In this document: piece by piece, positions 26,367 through 34,818 of the stretch
Numbering within the stretch: position 1 is the first letter of the stretch
How the letters are laid out: each line of letters starts with the position of its first letter
Assembly (NCBI RefSeq): GCF_022818495.1
Contig: NZ_CP089291.1
Coordinates: 4,605,501-4,669,500 of the forward strand
Origin: Fodinisporobacter ferrooxydans
GTDB lineage: Bacteria > Bacillota > Bacilli > Tumebacillales > MYW30-H2
DNA: 64,000 nt
Reading direction: 5' to 3'
Notes under the pieces: model-generated
What the model was told of the DNA's origin: nothing
The model's input: the letters and a program-made list of their open reading frames with translations, nothing else
The model's database searches: none
Program-made: the position numbers and the translations under genes

Positions 26367-27131
26367 TTGCTTCAGAATTCTTCTGTACGACATTCAAGGG
26401 CGCACCTGTCTGAATTTGGTGCGACCCTTCTTCATTTGAGAAATCCTTGGATTGTTGCCTTTTGGTCTTTTGCATTTCCTGGTTGCGGAAATCTTATGCA
26501 AGGAAGACTCGCGAAAGGGCTGGTCCTCATCATTTGGGAACTGGTCGTGAATACAAATGCCAAAATCAATCTTGGCATTATGTATACGCTAATTGGAGAA
26601 TTCGACAAGGCAAAACAAGTGATTAACACCAGATGGCTGCTTCTTTATGTCCCTTTGTATGTCTATGCGATGTGGGACAGTTATCGCGGTTCAGTAAATA
26701 TGAACAAGCTTTACATCCTGGCGGATAGAGAAGACGCGCCCATCAAGCCGGTCGCAATGAAAACACTGGACATAAATTTTATAGATAAGCGAAGCCCCTG
26801 GTTTTCTACAGCACTTTCACTGTTATCCCCAGGACTCGGGCATCTTTACGTTCACAAGGTCATTACAGGGCTTTTCTTTATAGCGTGGACAATCTTGGTA
26901 ATATATTTGTCGCATACTTTGCAAGCCGTACATGATACGTTTACGGGAGATTTCAGTCAGGCGAAATCCATTGTGGATATGCAGTGGCTGATGTACCTTC
27001 CATCGATTTATGGTTTTGTGCTCCACGATGCATACATATCCGCTGTCGAATATAACAAACTGCTTGAAAAAGTACAGTCGAGATTCTTGCGGGATCATTA
27101 TCAACGTTCCGATTTCAAAATGCCATTGTGA
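26367..27131 (+). CDS. Polytopic membrane protein with duplicated PGLG motif, paralogue 1
   Basis: I cannot name this 254-residue protein. It has about six hydrophobic segments in two similar halves. Each half begins with a helix containing a PG-G-L signature (FPGCGNLMQGRLAKGL and SPGLGHLYVHKVITGL), reminiscent of TM2-type small membrane domains. Between the halves is a conserved hydrophilic loop (MNKLYILADREDAPIKP). TTG at 26367 is preferred: GGAG lies ten bases upstream, and the position aligns exactly with the ATG of the paralogue that follows ten bases downstream. No signal peptide or catalytic motif is visible. Confidence 0.75.
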   Translation: MLQNSSVRHSRAHLSEFGATLLHLRNPWIVAFWSFAFPGCGNLMQGRLAKGLVLIIWELVVNTNAKINLGIMYTLIGEFDKAKQVINTRWLLLYVPLYVYAMWDSYRGSVNMNKLYILADREDAPIKPVAMKTLDINFIDKRSPWFSTALSLLSPGLGHLYVHKVITGLFFIAWTILVIYLSHTLQAVHDTFTGDFSQAKSIVDMQWLMYLPSIYGFVLHDAYISAVEYNKLLEKVQSRFLRDHYQRSDFKMPL

Positions 27132-27141
27132 GGTGTTCATT

Positions 27142-27936
27142 ATGGAGCAAAATGCGTTTGCACGATATCCAAGGGCATATCTCTCCGAATTCACCACAAA
27201 TCAACTCCACTTAAAAAACCCTTACATCATCGCGTTTTGGTCCCTTCTCACCCCAGGGTTGGGTAATTTACTGCAAGATCGCAAACTCAAAGGGCTGATC
27301 CTAATCCTATGGGGAATTGTTGTCAATACTGGCGCCAAAATTAATCTTGCCGTCGTGCATTCCTTAACCGGTCATTTCCATTTAGCCAAAAATGTCATCG
27401 ACACCAGATGGCTTCTCCTTTACTTGGCAGTATATGTTTATTCAGCGTGGGACGCCTATCGCGGAACGGTTGACATGAATAAATTGTATATCTTGGCTGA
27501 CCGGGAAGACGCGCCTGTTAAATCGTTTGTCATCAAAGCTTTGGATATGAATTTTTTAGATAAGCGCAATCCGTGGCTTGCGGCAGCGTGGTCTTCCTTG
27601 ATGCCGGGACTCGGTAATTTGTATTTGCATAAAATCATCACAGGGCTGTTCTTTGTCGCCTGGACAATCACCGTCATGTATTTTTCACATGGTTTGCAAG
27701 CGATACATTTTACGATGATCGGCGATTTCAATCACGCAAAATCCATTGTGGATGCGCAATGGCTGCTTTATATCCCTGCGATTTACAGGTTTCAAATTTA
27801 TGATTGTTATGTCTCCGCTGTGGAGTTCAACAAATTGTTTGAAAAAGAGCAGTCAAAATGGTTACGTGATCATTATCAAAAAATTGGGTTTCAAATGCCG
27901 ATAGTTTCAAATGCCGATATAGATATAAATGTATGA
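27142..27936 (+). CDS. Polytopic membrane protein with duplicated PGLG motif, paralogue 2
   Basis: This 264-residue protein is a tandem duplicate of its upstream neighbour and is similar over nearly its full length. It shares both PGLG helices (TPGLGNLLQDRKLKGL, MPGLGNLYLHKIITGL), the NKLYILADREDAPV loop and the C-terminal LRDHYQ segment. It adds a short C-terminal tail. The ATG at 27142 lies ten bases after the previous stop, with GAGGTG as ribosome site; the longer frame to 27010 overlaps paralogue 1 and is not credible. Function unknown; co-transcription with both neighbours is likely. Confidence 0.75.
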   Translation: MEQNAFARYPRAYLSEFTTNQLHLKNPYIIAFWSLLTPGLGNLLQDRKLKGLILILWGIVVNTGAKINLAVVHSLTGHFHLAKNVIDTRWLLLYLAVYVYSAWDAYRGTVDMNKLYILADREDAPVKSFVIKALDMNFLDKRNPWLAAAWSSLMPGLGNLYLHKIITGLFFVAWTITVMYFSHGLQAIHFTMIGDFNHAKSIVDAQWLLYIPAIYRFQIYDCYVSAVEFNKLFEKEQSKWLRDHYQKIGFQMPIVSNADIDINV

Positions 27937-27954
27937 AAGCTAAGGAGTGACGGC

Positions 27955-28425
27955 ATGTATATCATTGCATCATTTGAGCAATCCGTTTTTTTGGAACTCG
28001 CCATCTCGTCTCTCGAGCAAGGGGGCATTCAAAAAAATCAAATTCTTGCTGTCCCGCTTGATAAAAGAACGGAGGAGAGAAAGCTGTTCGATACAATCCA
28101 TCAGGCTGACGGATTTAGCCTGTTTGATGTAGCTGCAGTTCTGGGTACATGCGGAATGCTTTTAGGAGCCATATACGGAATGGTTTTAAAATGGGGACCG
28201 ATTCTGTGGGGACTCATCGGATTAGCTGCCGGTCTCCTTTTAGGTTTTCTATTGAAACTTGTGTTCGTGAAAAAACAGAACAACAAGATGACAAAACAAA
28301 GCATTGCAACAGAAGTGTTTCTTCTGATCCATTGCGCCAATGATCAAAGAAAACTTGTGGAAGGCATCCTTTGGGACAACATGGCGATTGGCGTCGCTAA
28401 ATTGAAAACCGAAGGTTTTCAATAA
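27955..28425 (+). CDS. Small two-helix membrane protein, third gene of the duplicated membrane cluster
   Basis: This 156-residue protein has a soluble N-terminal domain (about 1-55) starting with MYIIASFEQSVFLELAISSL. Two adjacent Gly-rich membrane helices follow at about 60-80 and 84-105, and then a basic soluble tail. The N-terminal part looks like a small ferredoxin-like fold that might sense or bind something, but I recognise no family. AAGGAG precedes the ATG by seven bases, 18 bases after paralogue 2, so the three genes form an operon ended by the hairpin at 28438-28480. Confidence 0.7.
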   Translation: MYIIASFEQSVFLELAISSLEQGGIQKNQILAVPLDKRTEERKLFDTIHQADGFSLFDVAAVLGTCGMLLGAIYGMVLKWGPILWGLIGLAAGLLLGFLLKLVFVKKQNNKMTKQSIATEVFLLIHCANDQRKLVEGILWDNMAIGVAKLKTEGFQ

Positions 28426-28437
28426 AAATATGATAAA

Positions 28438-28480
28438 AAACGAGACTCCGCCAAACTTTACAGCGAAGCCTCGTTTTTTT
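28438..28480. terminator. Bidirectional terminator between the membrane cluster and trpB
   Basis: An imperfect 12-bp stem (AACGAGACTCCG / CGAAGCCTCGTT) is followed on the plus strand by a run of 12 or more T, and by A/T-rich bases on the other side. Confidence 0.8.
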
Positions 28481-28484
28481 TTTT

Positions 28485-29678
28485 TTACGTCCTTTGTATC
28501 AGTTCATAGACTTGAGCAACGTCTTTATCGCCGCGTCCGGATAAATTTACGATGATAATCTGATCTTTCGACATATTTGGCGCCGTCTTCATGGCATATG
28601 CGACTGCATGTGAACTTTCAAGCGCAGGGATAATGCCTTCCGTCTTGGACAAATCCAAAAAAGCCTGCAGTGCTTCTTGATCGGTTATCGCTGCATACTC
28701 TGCCCGGCCGATCGCTTTGTAATAGCTGTGTTCGGGGCCAACGCCCGGATAGTCCAGTCCGGCAGCGATCGAATGGCAATTTTCTGCATCATCCATTACG
28801 TAGCACTTAAAACCGTGAATGATATCTGGTTTGCCTACATTTAACGGCGCTGCGTGGTGTCCGGTTTCCAATCCTTCTCCGGCTGGTTCCACGCCTACAA
28901 TTTTGACCGAAGAATCATCGACAAATGGATAAAACAATCCGATTGCATTGGAACCGCCACCAACCGCCGCAGTAATCAAGTCAGGAAGACGGCCTTCCTT
29001 TTCGAGGATTTGTTTTCTGGCTTCACGTCCGATGATCGATTGAAAATGACGGACCATCAAGGGATACGGATGTGGTCCAACCGCAGAACCAAGCAAATAA
29101 AACGTATCCTTGTAATTTTGGGCAAAATCCATCAATGCTTCATCAACCGCTTCTTTTAGCGTACGGTTGCCGGATTTTGCCGCTACAACAGTAGCACCGA
29201 GCATTTCCATGCGGAATACGTTCAGTTCTTGCCGTTTCGTATCGACTTCACCCATGTAGATTGTACAGGGAATACCAAATAATGCACAAACGGTCGCTGT
29301 AGCAACACCATGCTGACCTGCGCCTGTTTCCGCAATAATGCGTTTTGCGCCTATGCGCTTCGCGAGCAATACCTGCCCGATCGTGTTGTTGATTTTATGT
29401 GCACCTGTATGGTTTAAATCTTCACGTTTTAAGTAAATCTTTGCGCCACCCAACTTGGCAGTTAATCGTTCGGCAAAATACAACGGATTGGGACGTCCTA
29501 TATATTCATGCATGTAATAGTCCAGTTCCCGCTCAAAGTCCGGATCGTCCTTGTAGCGAAGAAATGCTTCTTCCACTTGATCCAATGCTTTTTGTAAGGG
29601 TTCCGGCACGAAACTTCCGCCAAATGTCAATTCACCTTCACCGAAAACGCCTTTTTCCGATACTTTTACAATACTCAT
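28485..29678 (-). CDS. trpB: Tryptophan synthase beta chain
   Basis: TrpB joins indole and serine to make tryptophan, using PLP. The 397-residue sequence is of the TrpB1 type, with [15 protein letters not shown] containing the PLP-binding Lys, [15 protein letters not shown], the GGGSNAIG phosphate-binding loop, and NLSGRGDKD at the C-terminus. The start is ATG at 29678 behind GGAGGAAA. No trpA, trpC or trpF is adjacent, and the 125-base upstream gap shows no T-box, TRAP-type repeats or leader peptide that I can identify. It may rely on a trpA elsewhere or act as an indole-salvage enzyme. Confidence 0.95.
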   Translation of the reverse strand: MSIVKVSEKGVFGEGELTFGGSFVPEPLQKALDQVEEAFLRYKDDPDFERELDYYMHEYIGRPNPLYFAERLTAKLGGAKIYLKREDLNHTGAHKINNTIGQVLLAKRIGAKRIIAETGAGQHGVATATVCALFGIPCTIYMGEVDTKRQELNVFRMEMLGATVVAAKSGNRTLKEAVDEALMDFAQNYKDTFYLLGSAVGPHPYPLMVRHFQSIIGREARKQILEKEGRLPDLITAAVGGGSNAIGLFYPFVDDSSVKIVGVEPAGEGLETGHHAAPLNVGKPDIIHGFKCYVMDDAENCHSIAAGLDYPGVGPEHSYYKAIGRAEYAAITDQEALQAFLDLSKTEGIIPALESSHAVAYAMKTAPNMSKDQIIIVNLSGRGDKDVAQVYELIQRT

Positions 29679-29804
29679 CGTGTTTCCTCCTCTGCTCGCC
29701 TCAGCTATCTAAACTCGTAAAACATCCAATAGGATGCTATATCCAGTATAAAGGAGTCATAATGAAAAGACTAGCACAAAAACTGTTTCATACACAAAAA
29801 CTGA

Positions 29805-30692
29805 CTATTCCAGCCCTGCATCTTCCGCAGCAATCCTTGTCAAAGCGGACCAATCCTGATTTTCGCGGCCTTTCGCTACTGAGGAAAGCAAGCGGTCATG
29901 CAACAGACTAGCCAATGGCATCGGTGTTTTCGTGGCGTTCGCTTCCTCTAAGACCAGATTGCAATCTTTGAGGCCAAGCGCCAACTGAAAACCCGCAGGT
30001 TCAAAGATCTTCTTGGCAATCATCTGGCCGTACCCCTGATATATGGTGCAATTAAACAAGGTGGACGCATATATTTCCGCAGCCAGCTTCCGGTCGACGC
30101 CATTCTTCTCTGCCAGGTTAAAAGATTCGGCCATGGCCTCCATTGCCGCCATAATCATAAAATTGCCGCCTAGCTTAATGACATTGGCATTGCCAGGTTC
30201 TTCACCGATATCGAAGACTCGTTGGCCAAGTGCCTCTTGTAACGGCCTGACCCGCTCCTTTGCCTCTTTGGGGCCTGATGACAGCACAAACAGCTTCTGA
30301 GCCGCTGCCGCCTCCGGACGGCCAAACACGGGGGACGCAATATATTGGCAGCCTTGCTGCTGATGATACGCTGCAAGTTTGCGCGACGTCTCCGGCGCAA
30401 TGGTGCTCATGGATAGATGAATGCCGCCAGGCCCCAGTTTTTCACCAAATCCGTCAACTCCATATACCACATCTTCCAGCGCCTGATCATTCGCCACCAT
30501 GGTGATGACAATGCCGCCAGCAGTTGCTGCATCCGACGGACGATTCACCTGCTGTGCGCCTGCAGCCACGGCATCTTTTGCTTTATTTGGCGTTCGATTG
30601 TAGACTTTCACCGCAAAACCTGCTTTCAGCAAGTTTCGTACCATTGGCTGCCCCATGTTGCCAAGTCCAATAAAACCGATTGTTTCATTCAT
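29805..30692 (-). CDS. NAD(P)-dependent beta-hydroxyacid dehydrogenase (3-hydroxyisobutyrate dehydrogenase family)
   Basis: This 295-residue protein has the family's N-terminal Rossmann fold with GFIGLGNMGQPM and the NRTPNKA segment that follows the second strand. The all-helical C-terminal domain contains the catalytic Lys in NVIKLGGNFMI. Family members oxidise 3-hydroxyisobutyrate, tartronate semialdehyde-type acids or reduce glyoxylate; the substrate here is open. I placed the start at ATG 30692, eight or so bases after GAGGAGG; the longer frame adds an unrelated N-terminus. A link to valine catabolism and IcmF would be attractive but is unproven. Confidence 0.85.
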   Translation of the reverse strand: MNETIGFIGLGNMGQPMVRNLLKAGFAVKVYNRTPNKAKDAVAAGAQQVNRPSDAATAGGIVITMVANDQALEDVVYGVDGFGEKLGPGGIHLSMSTIAPETSRKLAAYHQQQGCQYIASPVFGRPEAAAAQKLFVLSSGPKEAKERVRPLQEALGQRVFDIGEEPGNANVIKLGGNFMIMAAMEAMAESFNLAEKNGVDRKLAAEIYASTLFNCTIYQGYGQMIAKKIFEPAGFQLALGLKDCNLVLEEANATKTPMPLASLLHDRLLSSVAKGRENQDWSALTRIAAEDAGLE

Positions 30693-30819
30693 GCTGCTTC
30701 CTCCTCTGGATAGCGCCTGTTGGCCATGCCCACCCCCGGCGCACTGATGCATAGTATGAAAAAACTTGCACAAATTAAGTATATCCATCTTTTCTTTGAG
30801 AGGTTTGAAACGATTTCTT

Positions 30820-31254
30820 ATGACTAACCACAAAAAAACGAAAAAAGTATTGAAAAAACAACTGACTCCAAGCCAGCGTTTCGGTTCCCTGTTGATGCCG
30901 CTTGCCGCCTGTCTTGCAATTGCAGGGCTCATTTATACGGTTTGGACATTCCAATCGGCACATGCGGCGAAACCGCGCGCGATCAAATATTCGATCTCGA
31001 TTACCGATATCGGATTTCGCCCTTCCACCATGCAGGGAGAAACAGGCGTACCTATTAAAATCCATGTAAAAAATCTGGGCACAAAAGAACACAATTTTGT
31101 CTTGCCCGGTTACTTTATCTTTTCTCCCAATTTGCATGCAGGAGAGTCGACAGATATCGAATTCACTCCTGACAAAAAAGGCATATTCCCTTTTTATTCG
31201 GATACTCCAGGCAACCCGGAACCGGGATTGCAAGGAAGATTGACGGTTCGGTAG
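30820..31254 (+). CDS. Membrane-anchored cupredoxin-fold protein lacking most copper ligands
   Basis: From the ATG at 30820 the protein has 144 residues: a basic N-terminus, a signal anchor (about residues 25-47), and an extracytoplasmic cupredoxin domain. The domain has the usual landmarks: GVPIKIHVKNLGTKEHNFVLP with the first His ligand, an AGESTDIEFTPDKKG segment, and a C-terminal hairpin. In that hairpin the expected Cys, His and Met ligands are replaced (PFYSDTPGNPEPGLQG), so type-1 copper binding looks unlikely. A TTG at 30766 in the same frame has no ribosome site; the ATG site is also weak, so the start is uncertain. Confidence 0.72.
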   Translation: MTNHKKTKKVLKKQLTPSQRFGSLLMPLAACLAIAGLIYTVWTFQSAHAAKPRAIKYSISITDIGFRPSTMQGETGVPIKIHVKNLGTKEHNFVLPGYFIFSPNLHAGESTDIEFTPDKKGIFPFYSDTPGNPEPGLQGRLTVR

Positions 31255-31299
31255 CAAATTGCAGTCCGTCTAATGGACACGGCCCGAACATTTACCGGA

Positions 31300-31896
31300 T
31301 TATCCGGGTGCGAATGATCCCAGTGCCAAAAACGTCAATCGACCGGCGAAACTCCCTATCATGCAGCCGAGTATGGCCCCGGCCAACACATCGCTAAAAA
31401 AGTGCAGGCGGACATGCAGACGGGAATATGCCAATACAATGGCCCAAACGCCATATACTATGCCATAAACGGGATGAAACTGGATCAGTGCCGTCGCCAA
31501 GGCAAATCCTCCTGCTGCATGATTGCTGGGAAAGGACTCTTCCGGGCGGTGAGCAATCAGGGGAGTTTTTCGAAACTGCAGAAACGGACGATCCCTTGGC
31601 AACAAACGGCTGATCCAGCCACTCATCAATCGCGACAGGAAACCGGCAGCGAGACATGCCGGAACCGCAAGCGCAGAAACAAACTGATGGTTCCATACGT
31701 CCAAAATGCCGATTCCAAGAATGACTGCGACCATGACAATCGGAGATGTCCGCGCAACGAGGATCATAAAACGATCCGTTCGGGTAACATGCTTGTATGT
31801 GTTGCTTTTTTCCGCTGTCATTTTTTCAAATATCCGCTTGTCCCACGCTGCAATCCGCCGAATGACATTCAATGTCCTCAAGAACTCCTTTGCCAT
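31300..31896 (-). CDS. PAP2-family phosphatase (undecaprenyl-diphosphatase-like)
   Basis: This 198-residue integral membrane phosphatase has the three PAP2 motifs: LLPRDRPF (motif 1, Lys replaced by Arg in a KxxxxxxRP-like pattern), SFPSNHAAG (motif 2) and SRLHVRLHFFSDV (motif 3 with the catalytic His). BcrC-type members dephosphorylate undecaprenyl diphosphate; others act on lipid phosphates. It begins inside the 3' end of the phospholipase-D-like gene with a 19-base overlap and lacks a strong ribosome site of its own, so translation is probably coupled. It is the last gene of a three-gene operon. Confidence 0.87.
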   Translation of the reverse strand: MAKEFLRTLNVIRRIAAWDKRIFEKMTAEKSNTYKHVTRTDRFMILVARTSPIVMVAVILGIGILDVWNHQFVSALAVPACLAAGFLSRLMSGWISRLLPRDRPFLQFRKTPLIAHRPEESFPSNHAAGGFALATALIQFHPVYGIVYGVWAIVLAYSRLHVRLHFFSDVLAGAILGCMIGSFAGRLTFLALGSFAPG

Positions 31897-32912
31897 TCCA
31901 TATCCAGACTTTTTTGAATGGATTGTCCAAATTGGGGAATCCGGCGCAGAATGATATCCCCTTCATGATTCACCTGAAACCCTTGATGCGTGAAATTTGC
32001 ACTGCCGACATAAACCACTTCTCCATCGTCGATGGAGGCGATTTTCGCGTGCAGGATCTCTTTCCCCTCATGCTTGTAAAACTTCACCTGAATTCCCGCT
32101 TGTGCAAGCTTTCGTCCACTGTATTTGTTCTGCTTTTCCCGCGGTTCCAGCAGGACGCGGATGTTTACACCGCGCTGGTGTGCGAGGATCAACTGACGGA
32201 TGAACGCCGCATCGGACAGGTCGAAACATTCCAGATCAATCGACCGTTTCGCCCCTTGGATCGCTTGAATCATGGAAGGTTCAATTTGCCGGTCCACCAG
32301 AAATTGGGTCGATCGCGGCTCCGGCTCTTGTTGTCCTGCACTCACTTTCCAATCTCTGAAAAAAAGCCGTTCAAAATCGGAGTTTGCATGTTGAATCCGG
32401 ACAGAGGCATCAAAATTATCCCAACTATGCGGGCCAAAATTCATTCCTCCCATCAATTCATCAAACATCTGCGGCTTCCCTTGCTCATCTGTAATTAAAG
32501 ATTTGATATGAGAAATCCCGCCTTTCACACGATATAGATGGTAAGGAATGTGTTCCTTTTGCAAAAACGGGATGGCTGTCTGCAATGTGTGTTTTTCCGT
32601 AGCATCCAAAATCAATCGCACATCGACACCGCGCCGGTGGGCATCCGCCAACGCTTGCAGGATATCCATATCCCCTAGCTCATACATGGATAAATAGCAC
32701 GCTTTGCGGCTCTCTTTGATCATATGCAGCGCCGTTTCCTTAATATTTTGCCGCCAGACAAGCGATTTGTCGCCCACTGTCACTGTAGCCGGCGTATACG
32801 GATTCGCGGAAACAGCGGTCGACCCGTATGTTTTTTCCAACGTACAGCCCGTCAACGCCAATACACAACTGCTCGCAATGCCGCATAGCAACATTGAGGT
32901 ACTTTTCCTCAA
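31878..32912 (-). CDS. Phospholipase D-like lipoprotein with two HKD motifs
   Basis: This 344-residue protein starts with a lipoprotein signal ending LALTGCT. It then has two PLDc halves. The first contains HIKSLITDE, then GGMNFG; the second contains HAKIASIDD, then VGSANFT. Each holds the HxKxxxxD catalytic set. Known relatives are phosphatidylserine/cardiolipin synthases, phospholipases D and nucleases; the surface location suggests a lipid or nucleic-acid substrate outside the cell. TTG at 32912 overlaps the TGA of the ferritin-like gene (TTGA) and GGAGGAG lies before it. Its neighbours suggest a membrane lipid or stress role, which is inference. Confidence 0.85.
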   Translation of the reverse strand: MRKSTSMLLCGIASSCVLALTGCTLEKTYGSTAVSANPYTPATVTVGDKSLVWRQNIKETALHMIKESRKACYLSMYELGDMDILQALADAHRRGVDVRLILDATEKHTLQTAIPFLQKEHIPYHLYRVKGGISHIKSLITDEQGKPQMFDELMGGMNFGPHSWDNFDASVRIQHANSDFERLFFRDWKVSAGQQEPEPRSTQFLVDRQIEPSMIQAIQGAKRSIDLECFDLSDAAFIRQLILAHQRGVNIRVLLEPREKQNKYSGRKLAQAGIQVKFYKHEGKEILHAKIASIDDGEVVYVGSANFTHQGFQVNHEGDIILRRIPQFGQSIQKSLDMEWQRSS

Positions 32913-33394
32913 ACGTTCTTCTCCTCCTGATCCCGCAATTGATCTACATGTCGATTTAACTCACGCACTCTCCGCGCCGATTGGGCAATCATCCGCTCCA
33001 ATGCTTCCTCCGCACTTGCTCCTGCCTGCAGCGTTGCAAAGGAAACGGTCTGCGCAAGCGTCTTGAGCTCTTTTATCTGCTTCTCTTCTTCATCCCGCAC
33101 CCGCACCACATAGTCCGCATCTTGATGATTGCGCAACTGATCGAAGACAAGCATTCCCGTCACTGCAGTCTGGGACATCAGGGAGAGATCCGTGTCTGCT
33201 GCTTCAAAGCTCCATATGTGTTTCCAACTGTCGATCCATTGCTTGTGTTCCGTTTGGAATGAAATGAGTCGTTGCCGTACCTTTGTATCTTTTACTTTTT
33301 CAATTATTTTTTCATACGTATAAATCGCCATATTTTCCGCTTTTATCACAAATTGAACCAGATCTTCCAACGACCGGATTTCTTCATGCTGCAC
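32909..33394 (-). CDS. Ferritin-like four-helix protein, 161 aa
   Basis: The sequence is almost entirely helical, with long charged amphipathic helices and no membrane segment, consistent with a ferritin-like/DUF2383-type bundle. The first helix has an AENMAIYTYEKI segment, and the second starts TEHKQWIDSW with an ExH pair. A later helix carries EEEKQIKELK. A full set of di-iron ligands (two ExxH motifs) is not evident, so metal binding is uncertain. GTG at 33394 is favoured by AAGGAG eight bases upstream; another GTG nine bases earlier is too close. It heads the operon with the PLD and PAP2 genes. Confidence 0.65.
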   Translation of the reverse strand: MQHEEIRSLEDLVQFVIKAENMAIYTYEKIIEKVKDTKVRQRLISFQTEHKQWIDSWKHIWSFEAADTDLSLMSQTAVTGMLVFDQLRNHQDADYVVRVRDEEEKQIKELKTLAQTVSFATLQAGASAEEALERMIAQSARRVRELNRHVDQLRDQEEKNV

Positions 33395-33683
33395 TTCTCT
33401 CACTCCTTATGTACTCATATTTTGGCAATCTTATCCTTCCTCCTTCCCGCCTAATCCATACATGTTTCAAAATTTGCAGGACATCACACGACAACACTCG
33501 CAACAACCGTTTTGCAAACGATCAAAGAGCAAAAAAGCCTAAGGCTATCGAATACGATGAATGCGACGAAATGAAGGAATTGACGCGAACCGAAATACGA
33601 AGTGAGGATGATTACCGGCTTATAGATCGTAAGCACACGGCAATCATCAGATTCAATGTTTGTCTGGTGAGTACATGGCAGGA

Positions 33684-34604
33684 TTATACAGTGGTCTTGC
33701 TGTGGTCGACTTGTTGTGGCTGCGACTTCATCAATTCTCGCAAATAATCCAGCAGATCATCTTTCATATCGGTTCGGTACAGAGCCATCCCGATCATCGC
33801 CTTCAAATATCCCAACTTATCACCGATGTCATGACGCTCCCCATTCACAATTTTCGCGTACATATCATGATCATGGCACAAAATCCGTAAAGCGTCGGTC
33901 AATTGAATTTCGCCGCCATTTCCTGGATCTGTCCTTTCGAGAATTGAAAAAATCTCCGGTTGAATCACATATCTTCCCACAATCGCGTATTGGGTTGGCG
34001 CTTCCGAAACAGCCGGTTTTTCCACAAGATCATCCAGCTTCCACACGCCGTCTTTCCACTCGTGCCCAGAGACGATTCCATACTTTGACACATCGCGCAA
34101 CGGCACTTGTTGCACACCGATAACCGTTTGTTGTGTTTCTTCATATACCTGAATCAATTGCTTTAGTGCAGGCTTGCTCTCATTCCATATAATATCGTCC
34201 CCAAGCAAGACGGCAAAGGGCTCATTGCCGACAAACGAACGGGCACAGTAAATGGCATGTCCAAGACCCCTGGGTTCCTTTTGCCGGATAAAATGAATAT
34301 CCACCAAATTCGAGATATCTTGCACTTCCCGCAATGTCTCCCATTTTTGTCTTTCACTCAAGAACAATTCCAATTCAATCGAGCGGTCAAAATGATCCTC
34401 GATCGCCCGTTTGTTGCGGCCTGTAACGATCAATATATCTTCGATCCCCGACGCAATCGCTTCTTCCACTATATATTGTATCGACGGTTTATCAATAATC
34501 GGCAACATTTCCTTGGGCTGTGCCTTCGTAGCAGGTAAAAATCGCGTACCCAAGCCGGCTGCAGGAATGATCGCTTTCCGAATTTTTTGCTTAGTCATAT
34601 GCAC
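33684..34604 (-). CDS. galU: UTP-glucose-1-phosphate uridylyltransferase
   Basis: GalU makes UDP-glucose, a precursor for wall teichoic acids, glycolipids and capsules. The 306-residue protein has the nucleotide-binding motif AGLGTRFLPATKAQPKEMLP near the N-terminus, with the catalytic Lys in LP-x-x-DKPSIQY. Downstream are LGDDI and the VEKP and GEIQLTDAL motifs characteristic of the family. The start at GTG 34604 follows GGAG by seven bases; an ATG two codons later is possible. It stands alone, away from the polysaccharide cluster at the right end of the window, which it may supply. Confidence 0.95.
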   Translation of the reverse strand: MHMTKQKIRKAIIPAAGLGTRFLPATKAQPKEMLPIIDKPSIQYIVEEAIASGIEDILIVTGRNKRAIEDHFDRSIELELFLSERQKWETLREVQDISNLVDIHFIRQKEPRGLGHAIYCARSFVGNEPFAVLLGDDIIWNESKPALKQLIQVYEETQQTVIGVQQVPLRDVSKYGIVSGHEWKDGVWKLDDLVEKPAVSEAPTQYAIVGRYVIQPEIFSILERTDPGNGGEIQLTDALRILCHDHDMYAKIVNGERHDIGDKLGYLKAMIGMALYRTDMKDDLLDYLRELMKSQPQQVDHSKTTV

Positions 34605-34818
34605 TTGTTCACTCCTATATCTCAGCTTCTATTCCTATACTACCATGTTTTTTTATACCAACCAATGGACGTTTTGTAAATGTTCGGTTCTCAATCGGGA
34701 GTTTCGACAAAAGTAGTCGAGTTACGTCAAAGGATATGACAAGCCCAAAAAAGAAATGAACACATATTGCTGAACAGGGGGGTAACCAAAAGTACTCATA
34801 GAAAGGTGCGGGAACAAA

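Noticed and set aside
27010-27141. Long N-terminal extension of the second PGLG membrane protein
   Set aside because: It overlaps the first paralogue out of frame; alignment of the two and the ribosome site place the start at 27142.
33404-33683. Additional gene between the ferritin-like gene and galU
   Set aside because: Open frames here lack ribosome sites and recognisable composition. A short AGCC-TAA-GGCT hairpin with six T on the minus strand near 33530 is too weak to list.
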